This document shows positions 43,100-52,657 of a stretch of DNA of 64,000 bases, piece after piece. Made by a program: the position numbers and the translations under genes. Under the pieces are notes generated by a model. The model worked only from the letters and a program-made list of their open reading frames with translations. It searched no databases and was not told where the DNA came from. Position 1 is the stretch's first letter. The number at the start of each line of letters is the position of its first letter. Source of the stretch: JAMXLO01 sp963850535 (lineage in GTDB: Bacteria > Pseudomonadota > Alphaproteobacteria > Acetobacterales > Acetobacteraceae); assembly GCA_963850535.1 (NCBI GenBank), contig CAWKMC010000040.1, forward strand, positions 1 through 64,000. The letters run 5' to 3'.

Positions 43100-44914
43100 A
43101 TGAACGCGATCACGCTGCCTTCGTCGCGCGCCTATAATGTCGTCGATCATACCTACGACGTCGTGGTGGTCGGCGCCGGTGGTTCGGGCCTGCGGGCTAC
43201 CTTCGGCATGGGTGCTGCCGGCCTGAAGACTGCTTGCATCAGTAAGGTGTTTCCGACGCGCAGCCACACCGTCGCGGCGCAAGGCGGCATCGGCGCCGCG
43301 CTGGGCAACATGGGGGCGGACGACTGGCGCTGGCACATGTACGACACCGTGAAAGGTTCGGACTGGCTCGGCGATCAGGACGCAATCGAATACCTCTGCC
43401 GTGAGGCGATCCCAGCCGTCTACGAGCTGGAGCATTACGGCATGCCGTTCAGCCGCACCGAGGATGGCCGGATCTACCAACGCCCGTTCGGCGGTCACAT
43501 GACGAAAAACGGCGAAGGGCCGCCGGCGCTACGTGCTTGTGCCGCCGCGGACCGGACCGGCCACGCAATGCTGCATACATTGTATCAGCAGAGCCTCAGG
43601 AACGACGTCGAGTTCTTCAATGAGTATTTCGCGCTCGACCTGATCATCGACGATGAAGGCGCCGCTCGCGGTGTCACCGCTTGGTGTTTGGAGGATGGCA
43701 GCATCCATCGCTTCCGTGCCCAGATGGTGGTGATCGCCACCGGCGGCTATGGGCGCGTCTATCAGGTCTGCACCTCGGCACATATCTGCACTGGTGATGG
43801 CAACGGTATGGTGCTGCGCGCCGGCTTGCCGTGCCAGGACATGGAGTTTGTGCAGTTTCACCCGACTGGTATTTTCCCAGCCGGCTGTCTGATCACCGAG
43901 GGTGCGCGCGGCGAAGGCGGCTATCTGACCAACTCGGAGGGCGAGCGCTTCATGGAGCGCTACGCGCCCAGTGCCAAGGACCTCGCCAGCCGCGACGTAG
44001 TGTCGCGCTCGATGATCGTCGAAATCAATGAAGGACGCGGCTGCGGGCCGAACAAGGACCATATCCTGCTGCACCTTGAGCATCTCGGCGCCGACATCCT
44101 GCACGAGCGGCTGCCTGGAATTTCCGAGACCTCCCGGGTGTTCGCCGGCGTCGATGTAACCAAGGCGCCGATCCCGGTGCAGCCGACGGTGCACTACAAT
44201 ATGGGCGGCATCCCGACGAACCATCATGGCGAGGTGCTGAGGCCGACCCAATCCAACTCTGACGCGGTTGCACCCGGGCTGATGGCGGTGGGTGAAGCCG
44301 CGTGCGTCTCGGTGCATGGCGCCAACCGGCTGGGCACCAACTCGCTGATCGATCTGTTGGTATTCGGTCGGGCCGCCGCGCATCGCGCTGCTAAGATCGT
44401 GCGGCCCGGTGCGAGCCAGGCGCCGCTGCCGCCGCGTGCCGGCGAACGTTCGCTGGATCGGTTCGACGCCACACGGCACGCCAAGGGTGGCTCGCGCGTG
44501 GCCGATCTGCGGCTGGAGATGCAAAAGACGATGCAGAGCCATGCCGCGGTGTTCCGCAACAGCACGACACTGGCGGAAGGTGTCGCCAAGATGCAGGCGG
44601 TGTGGCAGGGCATGGCGGATATGTCGGTGTCGGATCGCAGTCTGGTCTGGAACAGCGATCTGATGGAGGCGCTGGAACTGCAGAACCTGATGGGCAACGC
44701 GATGACCACCATGGTCGGTGCCGAAGCGCGCCACGAGAGCCGTGGTGCGCACGCACATGACGACTATCCCGAGCGCGATGACGCGGAATGGATGAAGCAC
44801 ACGCTGACCTGGTGCGACGAGGGCGGCGCGACGCATCTCGACTATCGTCCGGTGAAGATGCAGACGCTGACCAACGAGGTGGCAGTCATCCCGCCGAAGC
44901 AGCGGGTGTACTGA
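43100..44914 (+). CDS. sdhA: Succinate dehydrogenase flavoprotein subunit
   Basis: 604 residues, intact. Covalent FAD is attached at H56 in TRSHTVAAQGGIGAALGN. FAD-binding Rossmann motif VVVVGAGGSGLRATFGMG. The active-site segment HPTGIFPAGCLITEGARGEG and the catalytic Arg region NYNMGG-type HYNMGGIPTN are present. The C-terminal helical domain ends PVKMQTLTNEVAVIPPKQRV. Oxidises succinate to fumarate in the tricarboxylic acid cycle and passes electrons to SdhB. ATG 43100 follows AGAAGGAAAACCG. Confidence 0.95.
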   Translation: MNAITLPSSRAYNVVDHTYDVVVVGAGGSGLRATFGMGAAGLKTACISKVFPTRSHTVAAQGGIGAALGNMGADDWRWHMYDTVKGSDWLGDQDAIEYLCREAIPAVYELEHYGMPFSRTEDGRIYQRPFGGHMTKNGEGPPALRACAAADRTGHAMLHTLYQQSLRNDVEFFNEYFALDLIIDDEGAARGVTAWCLEDGSIHRFRAQMVVIATGGYGRVYQVCTSAHICTGDGNGMVLRAGLPCQDMEFVQFHPTGIFPAGCLITEGARGEGGYLTNSEGERFMERYAPSAKDLASRDVVSRSMIVEINEGRGCGPNKDHILLHLEHLGADILHERLPGISETSRVFAGVDVTKAPIPVQPTVHYNMGGIPTNHHGEVLRPTQSNSDAVAPGLMAVGEAACVSVHGANRLGTNSLIDLLVFGRAAAHRAAKIVRPGASQAPLPPRAGERSLDRFDATRHAKGGSRVADLRLEMQKTMQSHAAVFRNSTTLAEGVAKMQAVWQGMADMSVSDRSLVWNSDLMEALELQNLMGNAMTTMVGAEARHESRGAHAHDDYPERDDAEWMKHTLTWCDEGGATHLDYRPVKMQTLTNEVAVIPPKQRVY

Positions 44915-44919
44915 CGACT

Positions 44920-45702
44920 ATGGCCAACTTCACCCTCCCGTCGAACAGCCGCATCGGCCTCGGCAAGGATTGGAAAGCGCCCGCTGGGGCTAAGCGCGTG
45001 CGCGAGTTCCGTGTCTATCGGTGGTCGCCCGATGACGGTCAAAACCCGCGCACTGACACGTTCGAGGTGGATCTAGATACCTGCGGCCCAATGGTTCTTG
45101 ACGCGCTGATCAAGATCAAGAACGAGATCGACCCGACTCTGACCTTCCGTCGCTCCTGCCGGGAAGGCATTTGCGGCTCCTGTGCGATGAATATCGACGG
45201 CGGCAACACGCTCGCCTGCCTGAAGCCGATCGACGAGGTGACGGGCGCGGTCCGAATTACGCCACTGCCGCACATGCCAGTGGTGAAAGACCTGGTGCCC
45301 GACCTGTCGCAGGTCTATGCGCAGCTGCGCAGCATCGATCCGTGGCTGAAGACCGACAGTCCCGCGCCGCCTGATGCCGAGCGACTGCAGAGTCGCGAGG
45401 AACGCGCGAAACTGGACGGCCTGTGGGAATGCATCTTGTGCTTCTGCTGCTCCACTGCCTGCCCCAGCTATTGGTGGAACGGCGATCGCTATCTCGGCCC
45501 CGCAGTGTTGTTGCAGGCGTATCGCTGGATTGCCGACTCACGTGACGAGCGGACCGGCGAGCGGCTGGATTCACTGGAGGATCCGTTCAAGCTGTATCGC
45601 TGCCACACCATCATGAACTGCACCGACGCGTGCCCGAAGGGACTGAACCCTGCGAAAGCGATCGGTGCCATCAAGCAGCTGATCGTGGAACGACAGGTGT
45701 AG
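44920..45702 (+). CDS. sdhB: Succinate dehydrogenase iron-sulfur subunit
   Basis: 260 residues from ATG 44920. The [2Fe-2S] ligands are in FRRSCREGICGSCAMNIDG with a later cysteine in LACLKP. [4Fe-4S] and [3Fe-4S] ligands are in ECILCFCCSTACPSYW and YRCHTIMNCTDACPKGLNP. Carries electrons from FAD to quinone. Only 5 bases after sdhA; last gene of the operon. Confidence 0.95.
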   Translation: MANFTLPSNSRIGLGKDWKAPAGAKRVREFRVYRWSPDDGQNPRTDTFEVDLDTCGPMVLDALIKIKNEIDPTLTFRRSCREGICGSCAMNIDGGNTLACLKPIDEVTGAVRITPLPHMPVVKDLVPDLSQVYAQLRSIDPWLKTDSPAPPDAERLQSREERAKLDGLWECILCFCCSTACPSYWWNGDRYLGPAVLLQAYRWIADSRDERTGERLDSLEDPFKLYRCHTIMNCTDACPKGLNPAKAIGAIKQLIVERQV

Positions 45703-45724
45703 TCCAGTCGTTCGACGGCTGCGA

Positions 45725-45782
45725 GGTTCACGCCGCGTCGCTGCGGCGAGCAGTGGGCGGCCTGTCGGCCGCGCCGTGAACC
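45725..45782. terminator. Inverted repeat between convergent genes
   Basis: GGTTCACG (45725-45732) and CGTGAACC (45775-45782) are exact complements, with an inner GC-rich part (CGCGTCGCTGCGGCG and CGGCCTGTCGGCCG) that can pair further. It lies about 20 bases after the sdhB stop codon and before the end of the convergent gene at 45835, as expected for a bidirectional terminator. Confidence 0.5.
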
Positions 45783-45834
45783 ACCGACGGTCTATGACGG
45801 CTACGACGCAGGGCAGGCTGAAGCGTTGAGCCGA

Positions 45835-46734
45835 CTAAACGAACGCATGAAGCGGAAGCTGGATGCTACCAGGGGGCGGGCTGCTTAGCCCTTGCTCCGT
45901 TACCCACACGTTGCTGCCACTTTTGGAGATCAGCAGGTCATGGGGTGGATCGCCCGGAAATGCGCCGCTTTGATTTGTTAACCGTAGCGTATCGATTACC
46001 CGATTATGCGCGTAGATTGACAGCATGTCGTTGGCGTAGGTGTAGCTATCAGCCTTAGCGAGACCCACGAGGTCTATCTGAGAAAGGCCCTGCAGTGTCA
46101 CCGACGCATGAAATTTGCGAGGCTCGTCAATCTGTAAGGTGCCGGGGCCGCGCTCCATGATGCCGGAGACAGTTATGTTCTGATCAGACGAGACCGAACG
46201 CTCGAATTCAATGAAGCCGAGTTGAGCTTGCGCACCTCCGGCCACGAAGGAGCCAGTGCCGAGTACGTCGGGCGTTATTACCACATGAGTACCGCGAAAC
46301 ACGTCAGCCTGATCATTGATGAGTTGGGTTCTTGGCGCGCCGGTTACATCTAGACGACCAAATGTTAGATCGAAGGCAGCGGTAAGCTTTGCATGAGGCT
46401 TCAAGCTGACGGTAACAAAGGGACTGCTGGGAAACACTGAGTTGTAATTCAGTGTGTCCTCGCCGGCGACATTGACCGTGGTCTGAACGCTGCTGAAACC
46501 AACTTGAGTGACCGTGGCAGTGGCATTGTGCGAAAGATTTAGGGTCACATCTACGCTGTTGTTGGGATTGCCGACCTGCAGTCTATCGCCCACAAGGTCA
46601 TTGCCTATGATGTTCATGGTCCCGCCGTCTGGCATCAGCAAGCTGTCGCCAAGTAGCGGCACTCCGGTCGGGTTCCAGTCGTTTGGATCGCTGGCGTCGT
46701 TATTGCCCCCGCCGATCCATGTTCTGTCGGTCAT
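45835..46734 (-). CDS. Beta-rich repeat protein of unknown function
   Basis: 299 residues starting MTDRTWIGGGNNDASDPNDW, with GGGGAGGACGTA just before ATG 46734 as a strong ribosome binding site. The sequence is a series of short hydrophobic strands with Asn/Gly/Asp turns (GDRLQVGNPNNSVDVTLNLS, NATATVTQVGFSSVQTTVNV, HAKLTAAFDLTFGRLDV), suggesting a parallel beta-helix. The opening NDWNPTGVPLLGDSLLMPDG is seen in adhesin- or autotransporter-like surface proteins. There is no signal peptide, so export, if any, would need type I or a similar path. The ending GSIQLPLHAFV is hydrophobic. Confidence 0.55.
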   Translation of the reverse strand: MTDRTWIGGGNNDASDPNDWNPTGVPLLGDSLLMPDGGTMNIIGNDLVGDRLQVGNPNNSVDVTLNLSHNATATVTQVGFSSVQTTVNVAGEDTLNYNSVFPSSPFVTVSLKPHAKLTAAFDLTFGRLDVTGAPRTQLINDQADVFRGTHVVITPDVLGTGSFVAGGAQAQLGFIEFERSVSSDQNITVSGIMERGPGTLQIDEPRKFHASVTLQGLSQIDLVGLAKADSYTYANDMLSIYAHNRVIDTLRLTNQSGAFPGDPPHDLLISKSGSNVWVTEQGLSSPPPGSIQLPLHAFV

Positions 46735-47070
46735 TACGTCCTCCCCTTTTTCTTAGGCCGGACATTGCGACGCTTCGCCAGTTGGGCGGAAGAGATTTCT
46801 AACGCTAGCGGGACAGCAAGCACGTAGAGTTGATTCTTGACCGCTGCTTCGTCGTTGAGCGAAGTCGAAGGCTGTCGTGGCAGGCTTGCGCTTTTGACGG
46901 GCGTAACTCGGGGCCTTGGCGTGGACGACGAGGGTGATTTGGCCGCGCGCCTGCTTCTGCCAGTTCAGCACTGGATGCCAATGGCAGCCTGCCGGCGCTC
47001 CCATCGACAGCAAGAATAGGTAGTAACCAGGCAACCGCCAGAGTTAAGGCTCGTAGAGGGCGGCCTACAG
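46735..47070. other. Intergenic region upstream of the beta-repeat gene
   Basis: About 340 bases between the beta-repeat gene's start and the end of metH. A minus-strand frame (46753-47034) is open but lacks protein character. GTTGAGCGAAGTCGAAGG (46855-46872) resembles short dispersed repeats seen in alphaproteobacteria. Nothing else recognised. Confidence 0.35.
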
Positions 47071-50000
47071 CTACACAGAAAAATACTTGGCGTTGGGATT
47101 GAGCACCACAATCGCACTGGTGGACTGCTCAGGGTGCAGCTGGAACTCCTCGGACAGCGACACGCCGATGCGTTCTGCGCCGAGCAGCGATAGGATTGGC
47201 GCCTGGTCCTCCAGCCGCGGACACGCTGGGTATCCAAACGAATAGCGCGATCCACGATAGCCCTGCGACAACATCTTATCCATGTCGCGGTCGTCTTCTC
47301 CGGCGAACCCAAGCTCCGCACGGATGCGCTTGTGTAAGTACTCCGCCATCGCCTCCGCCATCTCGACCGACAGCCCGTGCAGGTAAAGATAGTCCTGATA
47401 GCGATTGTCCTCGAACCACGCCCGCGCGGTCTCTGACGCCTTCTGTCCCACCGTGACCACTTGCAATGCGATCACGTCGCGTTCCGCGTCATCGACATCG
47501 CGGAAGAAGTCGGCGATGCATTCGCCGTCTTCCTTTGGCTGCCGCGGCAAGGTGAAGCGGGCGAGCTCGGTGCTGCCGTCCTGCTCAAAGATGATCAGGT
47601 CGTTGCCCTGTCCCGCGGCGAGCCAATAGCCATAGGCCGCCTGCGGCTTCAGGATGTCCTCCGCTTCACACATCGCCAGCATGCGCCGCATCACCGGACG
47701 CAGTTCCTGCTTTGCCCAGCCCAGGAAATCATCCAACGACCGCCCCTGTTTCCGAAAGCCCCACTGGAACTGGTACAGGCTGCGTTCGTTGACGAACGGC
47801 ACGATTGCTTTGGGGGCAGCCTCGATCACGCGCGCACCCCAGAATGGCGGCGCCGTTACCGGCACGTCACGCGTCAGTCGTCGGCGCCGCGCCTGCACTG
47901 TGCCGACATCCACCGGCCGAAATGCGCGCGCATCCGCCTGGCCCAACGTGCGCGATGCGTTGCGCGCCTTGCCGGTCCGCTTGGCCTGAACTGCAGCGAG
48001 ATAGTCGTCGAATGCGTTGCCGGTGACCTTGTCCATCAGGTGCAGGCCATCGAATGCATCGCGCGCATAGGCGACGCGGCCGCAGGCATAAGCCTGGACG
48101 CAAGCGTCCTCAACATAGGTACGGGTAAGCGCCGCACCACCGAGCAGCACCGGCACCTCCAGCCCCTGGCGCGTCATCTCCTCCAGGTTCTCGCGCATCA
48201 CCACCGTGGACTTCACCAGCAGTCCCGACATGCCGATGGCATGCGCCTGGTGTTCCCTTGCCGCAGCCAGCATATCGGTCAGCGGCACCTTGATGCCAAG
48301 ATTGACCACGCGATAGCCGTTGTTGGTCAAAATGATATCGACAAGGTTCTTACCGATATCGTGCACGTCGCCCTTTACCGTGGCGAGCACGATCGTGCCC
48401 TTCTCCTGGCCCTCGACGCGTTCCATCAACGGCTCAAGATATGCCACCGCCGCCTTCATCGTCTCGGCGCTCTGCAGCACGAAAGGGAGCTGCATCTTGC
48501 CGGCACCGAACAGGTCGCCCACCACCTTCATGCCGTCGAGCAGCACATTGTTGATGATGTCGAGCGGCGACAGTGATTTCAGCGCTTCGTCCAGGTCCTC
48601 GGTCAGCCCCTTGCGGTCGCCATCAACGATGCGGTCCTTCAGCCGACCTTCCACCGTGTCGGCACGCTTCTTCACTGTGGCGTCCGCCGCTTTGCGGTCG
48701 GCAAAAATCTCCAAGATCCGCTGCAGCGGATCGTAGCCCTCCGCACGGCGATCAAAGATCAGATCTTCGGCGACCTTTGCCTCGTCGGGCGCGATCATGT
48801 GCATCGGCCGGATCTTCGACACATGCACGATCGCACCACTCATTCCCGCGCGCACTGCGTGGTCAAGGAACACGCTGTTCAGCACTGCGCGCGCGGCTGG
48901 GTTCAGGCCGAAGCTGACGTTAGACAGCCCGAGGATGATCTGGATGTCGGGGAACTCGGCACGGATCGCCGCGATGCCTTCCAGCGTCCACCGCGCCAGC
49001 TTGCGGTCATCTTCGTTTCCGGTGGCGATGGTGAAGGTCAACGGGTCGATCAGCAGATCCGATTGAGGCAGGCCATGGCGATTGCAGGCGAAATCCACCA
49101 GTCGGCGCGCCACCTCCAGCTTGCTCTCGGCAGTCTTCGCCATGCCGGTTTCGTCGATCGTCAGGGCAATCACCGCCGCGCCGAACTGCTTCGCCAGCTT
49201 GAGACGATCAGCCGCGTGCTGCTCGCCATCCTCGAAATTGATCGAGTTGATGATCGGCTTGCCGCCATGCAGCTTCAGCGCCGCGGCGATAACCGGCGTT
49301 TCCGTGCTGTCGATCACCAGCGGCGCGTTCACGGATGAGGTGAAGCGGCGCACCACCTCGGTCATCTCTGCCATTTCGTCACGGCCGACGAAGGCGGTGC
49401 AGATGTCGAGTGAGTTGGAGCCTTCGCCCAACTGCTCACGACCCATCGACACGCAGCCATCCCAGTCGTGGCGTTCCTGCGAGTCACGCCACTTCTTCGA
49501 GCCATTGGCATTGCAGCGTTCGCCGATGGCGAAGAACGCGTTCTCCTGCCGCAGCGGCACGGACTGATAGAGACTCGCGACTGACGGTACCCAGACTGAC
49601 TTGCGCTGGGCTGGGGTCGGGCGGCTGTCACCGCGCCGACGCAGCATCGCATCGAGTGCCGCGATATGCTGCACGTTGGTGCCACAGCAGCCGCCAATCA
49701 GGTTGACCCCGTCCTGCTCGACGAAACGCTCGAGCCACGTCGTCAGATCGGCCGGCGTCAGCGGAAAGTGCGTTTGGCCATCGACAAGTTCCGGTAGTCC
49801 GGCATTCGGCTGCACCGACAACAGGCCCGACCAACTGCCGGACAGCCAGCGGATATGCTCCGCCATTTCCTGCGGTCCGGTAGCACAGTTCAGCCCCATC
49901 AGCGGTACATCGAGGGCATTGACGACCGCCGCGGCGCTGGCGATGTCGGGGCCCACCAGCAGTGTGCCGGTGGTCTCCACTGTGACCTGCACGAAGATCG

Positions 50001-50556
50001 GGATGTCGCCGCCGGCCTCAGCGCGCGCGATCTTGGCGCTATTGACTGCGGCCTTGATCTGCAGCGGGTCCTGGCAGGTCTCGATTAGGATCGCATCGAC
50101 GCCGCCGGCGATCAGGCCGCGGCACTGTTCGGTCAGTGCCGCCTCCAGCGGGTCGTAAGCAATGTTGCCAAGAGTTGGCAGCTTGGTGCCCGGGCCGACG
50201 CTGCCAAGTACCCAGCGATGGCGGCCGTCACTAAACTGATCCGCGGCTTCGCGCGCCAGTTCGGCGCCGCGTCTATTGACCTCAAAGGCTCGATCCGCAA
50301 TGCCGAACTCGCCCAGCGTGATGGGTGACCCGCCGAATGTGTCGGTCTCCACCATGTCGGCGCCGGCCTCGAAGTAGCCGCGGTGCAGTTCGCGCACCAG
50401 GTCAGGCCGCGTCAGGCAAAGAATGTCGGTGCAGTTTTCCTTGCCGAGGAAGTCACGCTCAATGTCCAGCGGCATGCCGAGGATGCGCGTGCCGATGGCA
50501 CCGTCGCACAGCAGCACCCTTTCACGCAGCACATCGAGCAGGTGAGGTCGGGCCAT
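47071..50556 (-). CDS. metH: Cobalamin-dependent methionine synthase
   Basis: 1161 residues from ATG 50556 (MARPHLLDVLRERVLLCDGA). The order of domains is complete: homocysteine-binding barrel with zinc ligands C224, C290 and C291 (NCATGPQE and GGCCGTN); pterin-binding domain (FFAIGERCNANGSKKW-like, SFGLNPAARAVLNSVF); cap; cobalamin-binding domain with H732 in KGDVHDIGKNLVDI; and the C-terminal SAM-binding activation domain (ELGFAGEDDRDMDKMLSQGY, RGSRYSFGYPACP). It transfers the methyl group from methyltetrahydrofolate to homocysteine. Upstream is a deaminase gene one base away, so no riboswitch lies in front of metH; control may act from the operon start at 52554. Confidence 0.95.
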   Translation of the reverse strand: MARPHLLDVLRERVLLCDGAIGTRILGMPLDIERDFLGKENCTDILCLTRPDLVRELHRGYFEAGADMVETDTFGGSPITLGEFGIADRAFEVNRRGAELAREAADQFSDGRHRWVLGSVGPGTKLPTLGNIAYDPLEAALTEQCRGLIAGGVDAILIETCQDPLQIKAAVNSAKIARAEAGGDIPIFVQVTVETTGTLLVGPDIASAAAVVNALDVPLMGLNCATGPQEMAEHIRWLSGSWSGLLSVQPNAGLPELVDGQTHFPLTPADLTTWLERFVEQDGVNLIGGCCGTNVQHIAALDAMLRRRGDSRPTPAQRKSVWVPSVASLYQSVPLRQENAFFAIGERCNANGSKKWRDSQERHDWDGCVSMGREQLGEGSNSLDICTAFVGRDEMAEMTEVVRRFTSSVNAPLVIDSTETPVIAAALKLHGGKPIINSINFEDGEQHAADRLKLAKQFGAAVIALTIDETGMAKTAESKLEVARRLVDFACNRHGLPQSDLLIDPLTFTIATGNEDDRKLARWTLEGIAAIRAEFPDIQIILGLSNVSFGLNPAARAVLNSVFLDHAVRAGMSGAIVHVSKIRPMHMIAPDEAKVAEDLIFDRRAEGYDPLQRILEIFADRKAADATVKKRADTVEGRLKDRIVDGDRKGLTEDLDEALKSLSPLDIINNVLLDGMKVVGDLFGAGKMQLPFVLQSAETMKAAVAYLEPLMERVEGQEKGTIVLATVKGDVHDIGKNLVDIILTNNGYRVVNLGIKVPLTDMLAAAREHQAHAIGMSGLLVKSTVVMRENLEEMTRQGLEVPVLLGGAALTRTYVEDACVQAYACGRVAYARDAFDGLHLMDKVTGNAFDDYLAAVQAKRTGKARNASRTLGQADARAFRPVDVGTVQARRRRLTRDVPVTAPPFWGARVIEAAPKAIVPFVNERSLYQFQWGFRKQGRSLDDFLGWAKQELRPVMRRMLAMCEAEDILKPQAAYGYWLAAGQGNDLIIFEQDGSTELARFTLPRQPKEDGECIADFFRDVDDAERDVIALQVVTVGQKASETARAWFEDNRYQDYLYLHGLSVEMAEAMAEYLHKRIRAELGFAGEDDRDMDKMLSQGYRGSRYSFGYPACPRLEDQAPILSLLGAERIGVSLSEEFQLHPEQSTSAIVVLNPNAKYFSV

Positions 50557-50557
50557 G

Positions 50558-51595
50558 TTAATTCCTCGATGCAGCTGAAAGTCTGTGGTCAGCGATATAG
50601 GCATCCAGTCGGGCAATGTGCTCGGCGATTTCTGCCGATGGCAGAAAGCATGCAGTCAGGCTGTTGTGCGCGAGTTTGATAAGCTGGTCATCGGAAAGCG
50701 CCAGAGCATCGCGACACTGGATGAAATTGTCGTTCACATAACCGCCGAAATACGCCGGATCGTCCGAATTCATCGTGACGTTCAGCCCGGCCTCCAACAT
50801 CGCGCGCAGTGGATGCGCTGCCAGCGACGGCACCACGTTGAGCCGCAGGTTGGAAAGCGGACAGACAGTGAGCGGCATCTCGCGTTCCGCAAGTTCGCGC
50901 ACCAATGCTGCATCGTCCATGCAGGCAACACCGTGATCGATACGGTCTACCTGCAGCAGGTCAATCGCTTCGCGCACATACGAAGCAGGCCCTTCTTCGC
51001 CAGCATGCACGGTGATGCGGAAGCCGCGCTCGCGGCAGGTACGGAAGTAGCGCTCGAAGCGCGATGGTGGATTGCCGACTTCCGCGCCGCCCAGGCCGAA
51101 GCCGGCGATCTGCTCTGCCCATGGCATGACTGAATCAAGCAGCTGCAACGCCTCAGCTTCGCTGCGATGGCGCTGTGCGCTGACCAGCAAACCGGCGCTG
51201 ATGCCATCCTCCCGGGTCGCGTCGCGCATGGCGGTCAGCACGCCATCCATCACCGCGTCGATCGCCATGCCGCGCTCAGTGAAGCTTTGCGGACCAAGGA
51301 ACAGCTCGGCACGAACCACTGCGTCGGCATGCGCACGGCGCAGATAGGCGCGGGTGATGTCGTAGAAGTCGCGCTCCTGCATCAGCACGCGACACCCCTC
51401 GTAATACAGATCGAGGAAGGCTTGCAGGTTGCGGAAGCGATACGCGCCGCGCAGTGCCTCCGGGGTTTCCCAGCGCGGACGCAGGCCGTTGCGGGCAGCG
51501 AGCTGCAGCAACAACTCGGCTTCGATGCTGCCTTCCAGGTGCATGTGCAATTCGGCCTTCGGCATGCAGCGGATGAATGCGTCAGCGTCGGGCAT
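50558..51595 (-). CDS. Adenosine/adenine deaminase
   Basis: 345 residues. Zinc ligands H17 and H19 in KAELHMHLEGSIE; catalytic Glu in TVHAGEEG; DHGVACMDDA and the last ligand region MNSDDPAYFGGYVNDNF. The SDDPAYFGGY form is more typical of adenine deaminase than adenosine deaminase, so adenine deaminase is my first choice. One base separates it from metH and one base from the ArsR-methyltransferase gene. In a SAM-cycle operon it would remove adenine or adenosine released from S-adenosylhomocysteine, easing product inhibition. Start ATG 51595 is chosen to fit the family. Confidence 0.8.
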   Translation of the reverse strand: MPDADAFIRCMPKAELHMHLEGSIEAELLLQLAARNGLRPRWETPEALRGAYRFRNLQAFLDLYYEGCRVLMQERDFYDITRAYLRRAHADAVVRAELFLGPQSFTERGMAIDAVMDGVLTAMRDATREDGISAGLLVSAQRHRSEAEALQLLDSVMPWAEQIAGFGLGGAEVGNPPSRFERYFRTCRERGFRITVHAGEEGPASYVREAIDLLQVDRIDHGVACMDDAALVRELAEREMPLTVCPLSNLRLNVVPSLAAHPLRAMLEAGLNVTMNSDDPAYFGGYVNDNFIQCRDALALSDDQLIKLAHNSLTACFLPSAEIAEHIARLDAYIADHRLSAASRN

Positions 51596-51596
51596 T

Positions 51597-52554
51597 TCAC
51601 ACGACCAGTTCACGTGGCGGGGCCACCGGCGCCTGTGCAGTCATCGCCGGCCAGAGTTCGACACTCAGAGGTCCATCGATCATTACCGGGGCGGCAGGCT
51701 GCATGCCGATGCCGGCTAAGAGCCGGTGCATGGCCTCATCGCTGAACCCGGGCCAGCGATGCGCCAGCCTGGTCAACAGATCGTCGCGCCCATGCTGTGC
51801 GAGGTCGATGACGATCAGGCGCCCGGCTGGCCGCAGCACGCGCCCTACCTCGGCCAGCACGCCGGACGGGTCTTCGGCGTAGTGCAGCACCATCTGCAAG
51901 ACGGCCAGCTCGAACGACGCGTCTGGAAACGGCAGACGGGTACATGTCGGCCAGCCGCACCGAACAGTGGCCCAGCCCAGGTCGCGCCAGGCGCGCACGC
52001 GCCAGCGCCAGCATGGCCTTGGAGGCATCGATTCCAACTCCTTGGCTGATGCGCGGCGCCAGCAGCTCCAGCACGCGTCCGGTGCCAGTGCCAATGTCCA
52101 GCAGCCGACCGGCGTCCTGCTGCGGCACCAATTCGAGCAGCGCCTCCTCGACCGCTGCGGCCGGCAGATCGAGCGCCCGCATCTCGTCCCAGTCGGCGCC
52201 CTGTCGCCGGAAGCTCTCGGAAGCCACGCGGGCCCGCTCGGCCAGCACGCGCGCCGCCTGTCGACGGTCGGCATCAAGCACCGGATCGCCGTCCGGCAGC
52301 CGGGCCACGAGGTCACGCGCCAGCGACCCTGGCTCGCCATGCGGCAGGGCAAACCAGACATTGGCGCCTTCCCGGACCCGTTCGAGCAGTCCGCAGTCGC
52401 ACAGCAGCTTAAGATGGCGGGACAGGCGAGGCTGCGACTGGCCAAGGATCTCGGTGAACTCCGAGACGCAATAGGCGCCCCGTGCGGCCAACGCCAGCAA
52501 CCGAAGGCGCGTTGGCTCGGCGGCGGCGCGCAGACTCGCCAGCAGTGCTTCCAT
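51597..52554 (-). CDS. ArsR-type regulator fused to a SAM methyltransferase, one frameshift
   Basis: Start ATG 52554: MEALLASLRAAAEPTRLRLL is the ArsR winged-helix start, and GQSQPRLSRHLKLLCDCGLL the recognition helix. A methyltransferase domain follows: GRLLDIGTGTGRVLELLAPR (motif I), GVGIDASKAMLALARARLA. After a shift near 51940 it continues LPFPDASFELAVLQMVLHYA and RLIVIDLAQHGRD. About 319 residues. The same fusion often lies next to metF/metH in alphaproteobacteria and probably senses SAM or SAH. One base before the deaminase gene. The single-base shift may be an error. Confidence 0.75.
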
Positions 52555-52566
52555 CAGTGTGCAAAT

Positions 52567-52588
52567 GACATAAACATATCCTTATGTC
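52567..52588. promoter_or_regulatory. Candidate ArsR-family operator
   Basis: GACATAA (52567-52573) and TTATGTC (52582-52588) are perfect complements around ACATATCC, 12 bases upstream of the ArsR-methyltransferase start and 70 bases before the divergent oxidoreductase. The AT-rich palindrome spans two helical turns, the usual size for ArsR dimers. It is probably an autoregulatory site for the whole metH operon. Confidence 0.55.
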
Positions 52589-52657
52589 CAGTTGCTCGCA
52601 TCACGTCTGCGCGGGCAAGCTGCCGTGCGGCTCACGGCTGACACCAAATTCGGCGGC

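Noticed and set aside
50550..50620. Cobalamin riboswitch in front of metH
   Set aside because: The upstream gene ends one base away and no B12-box sequence is seen.
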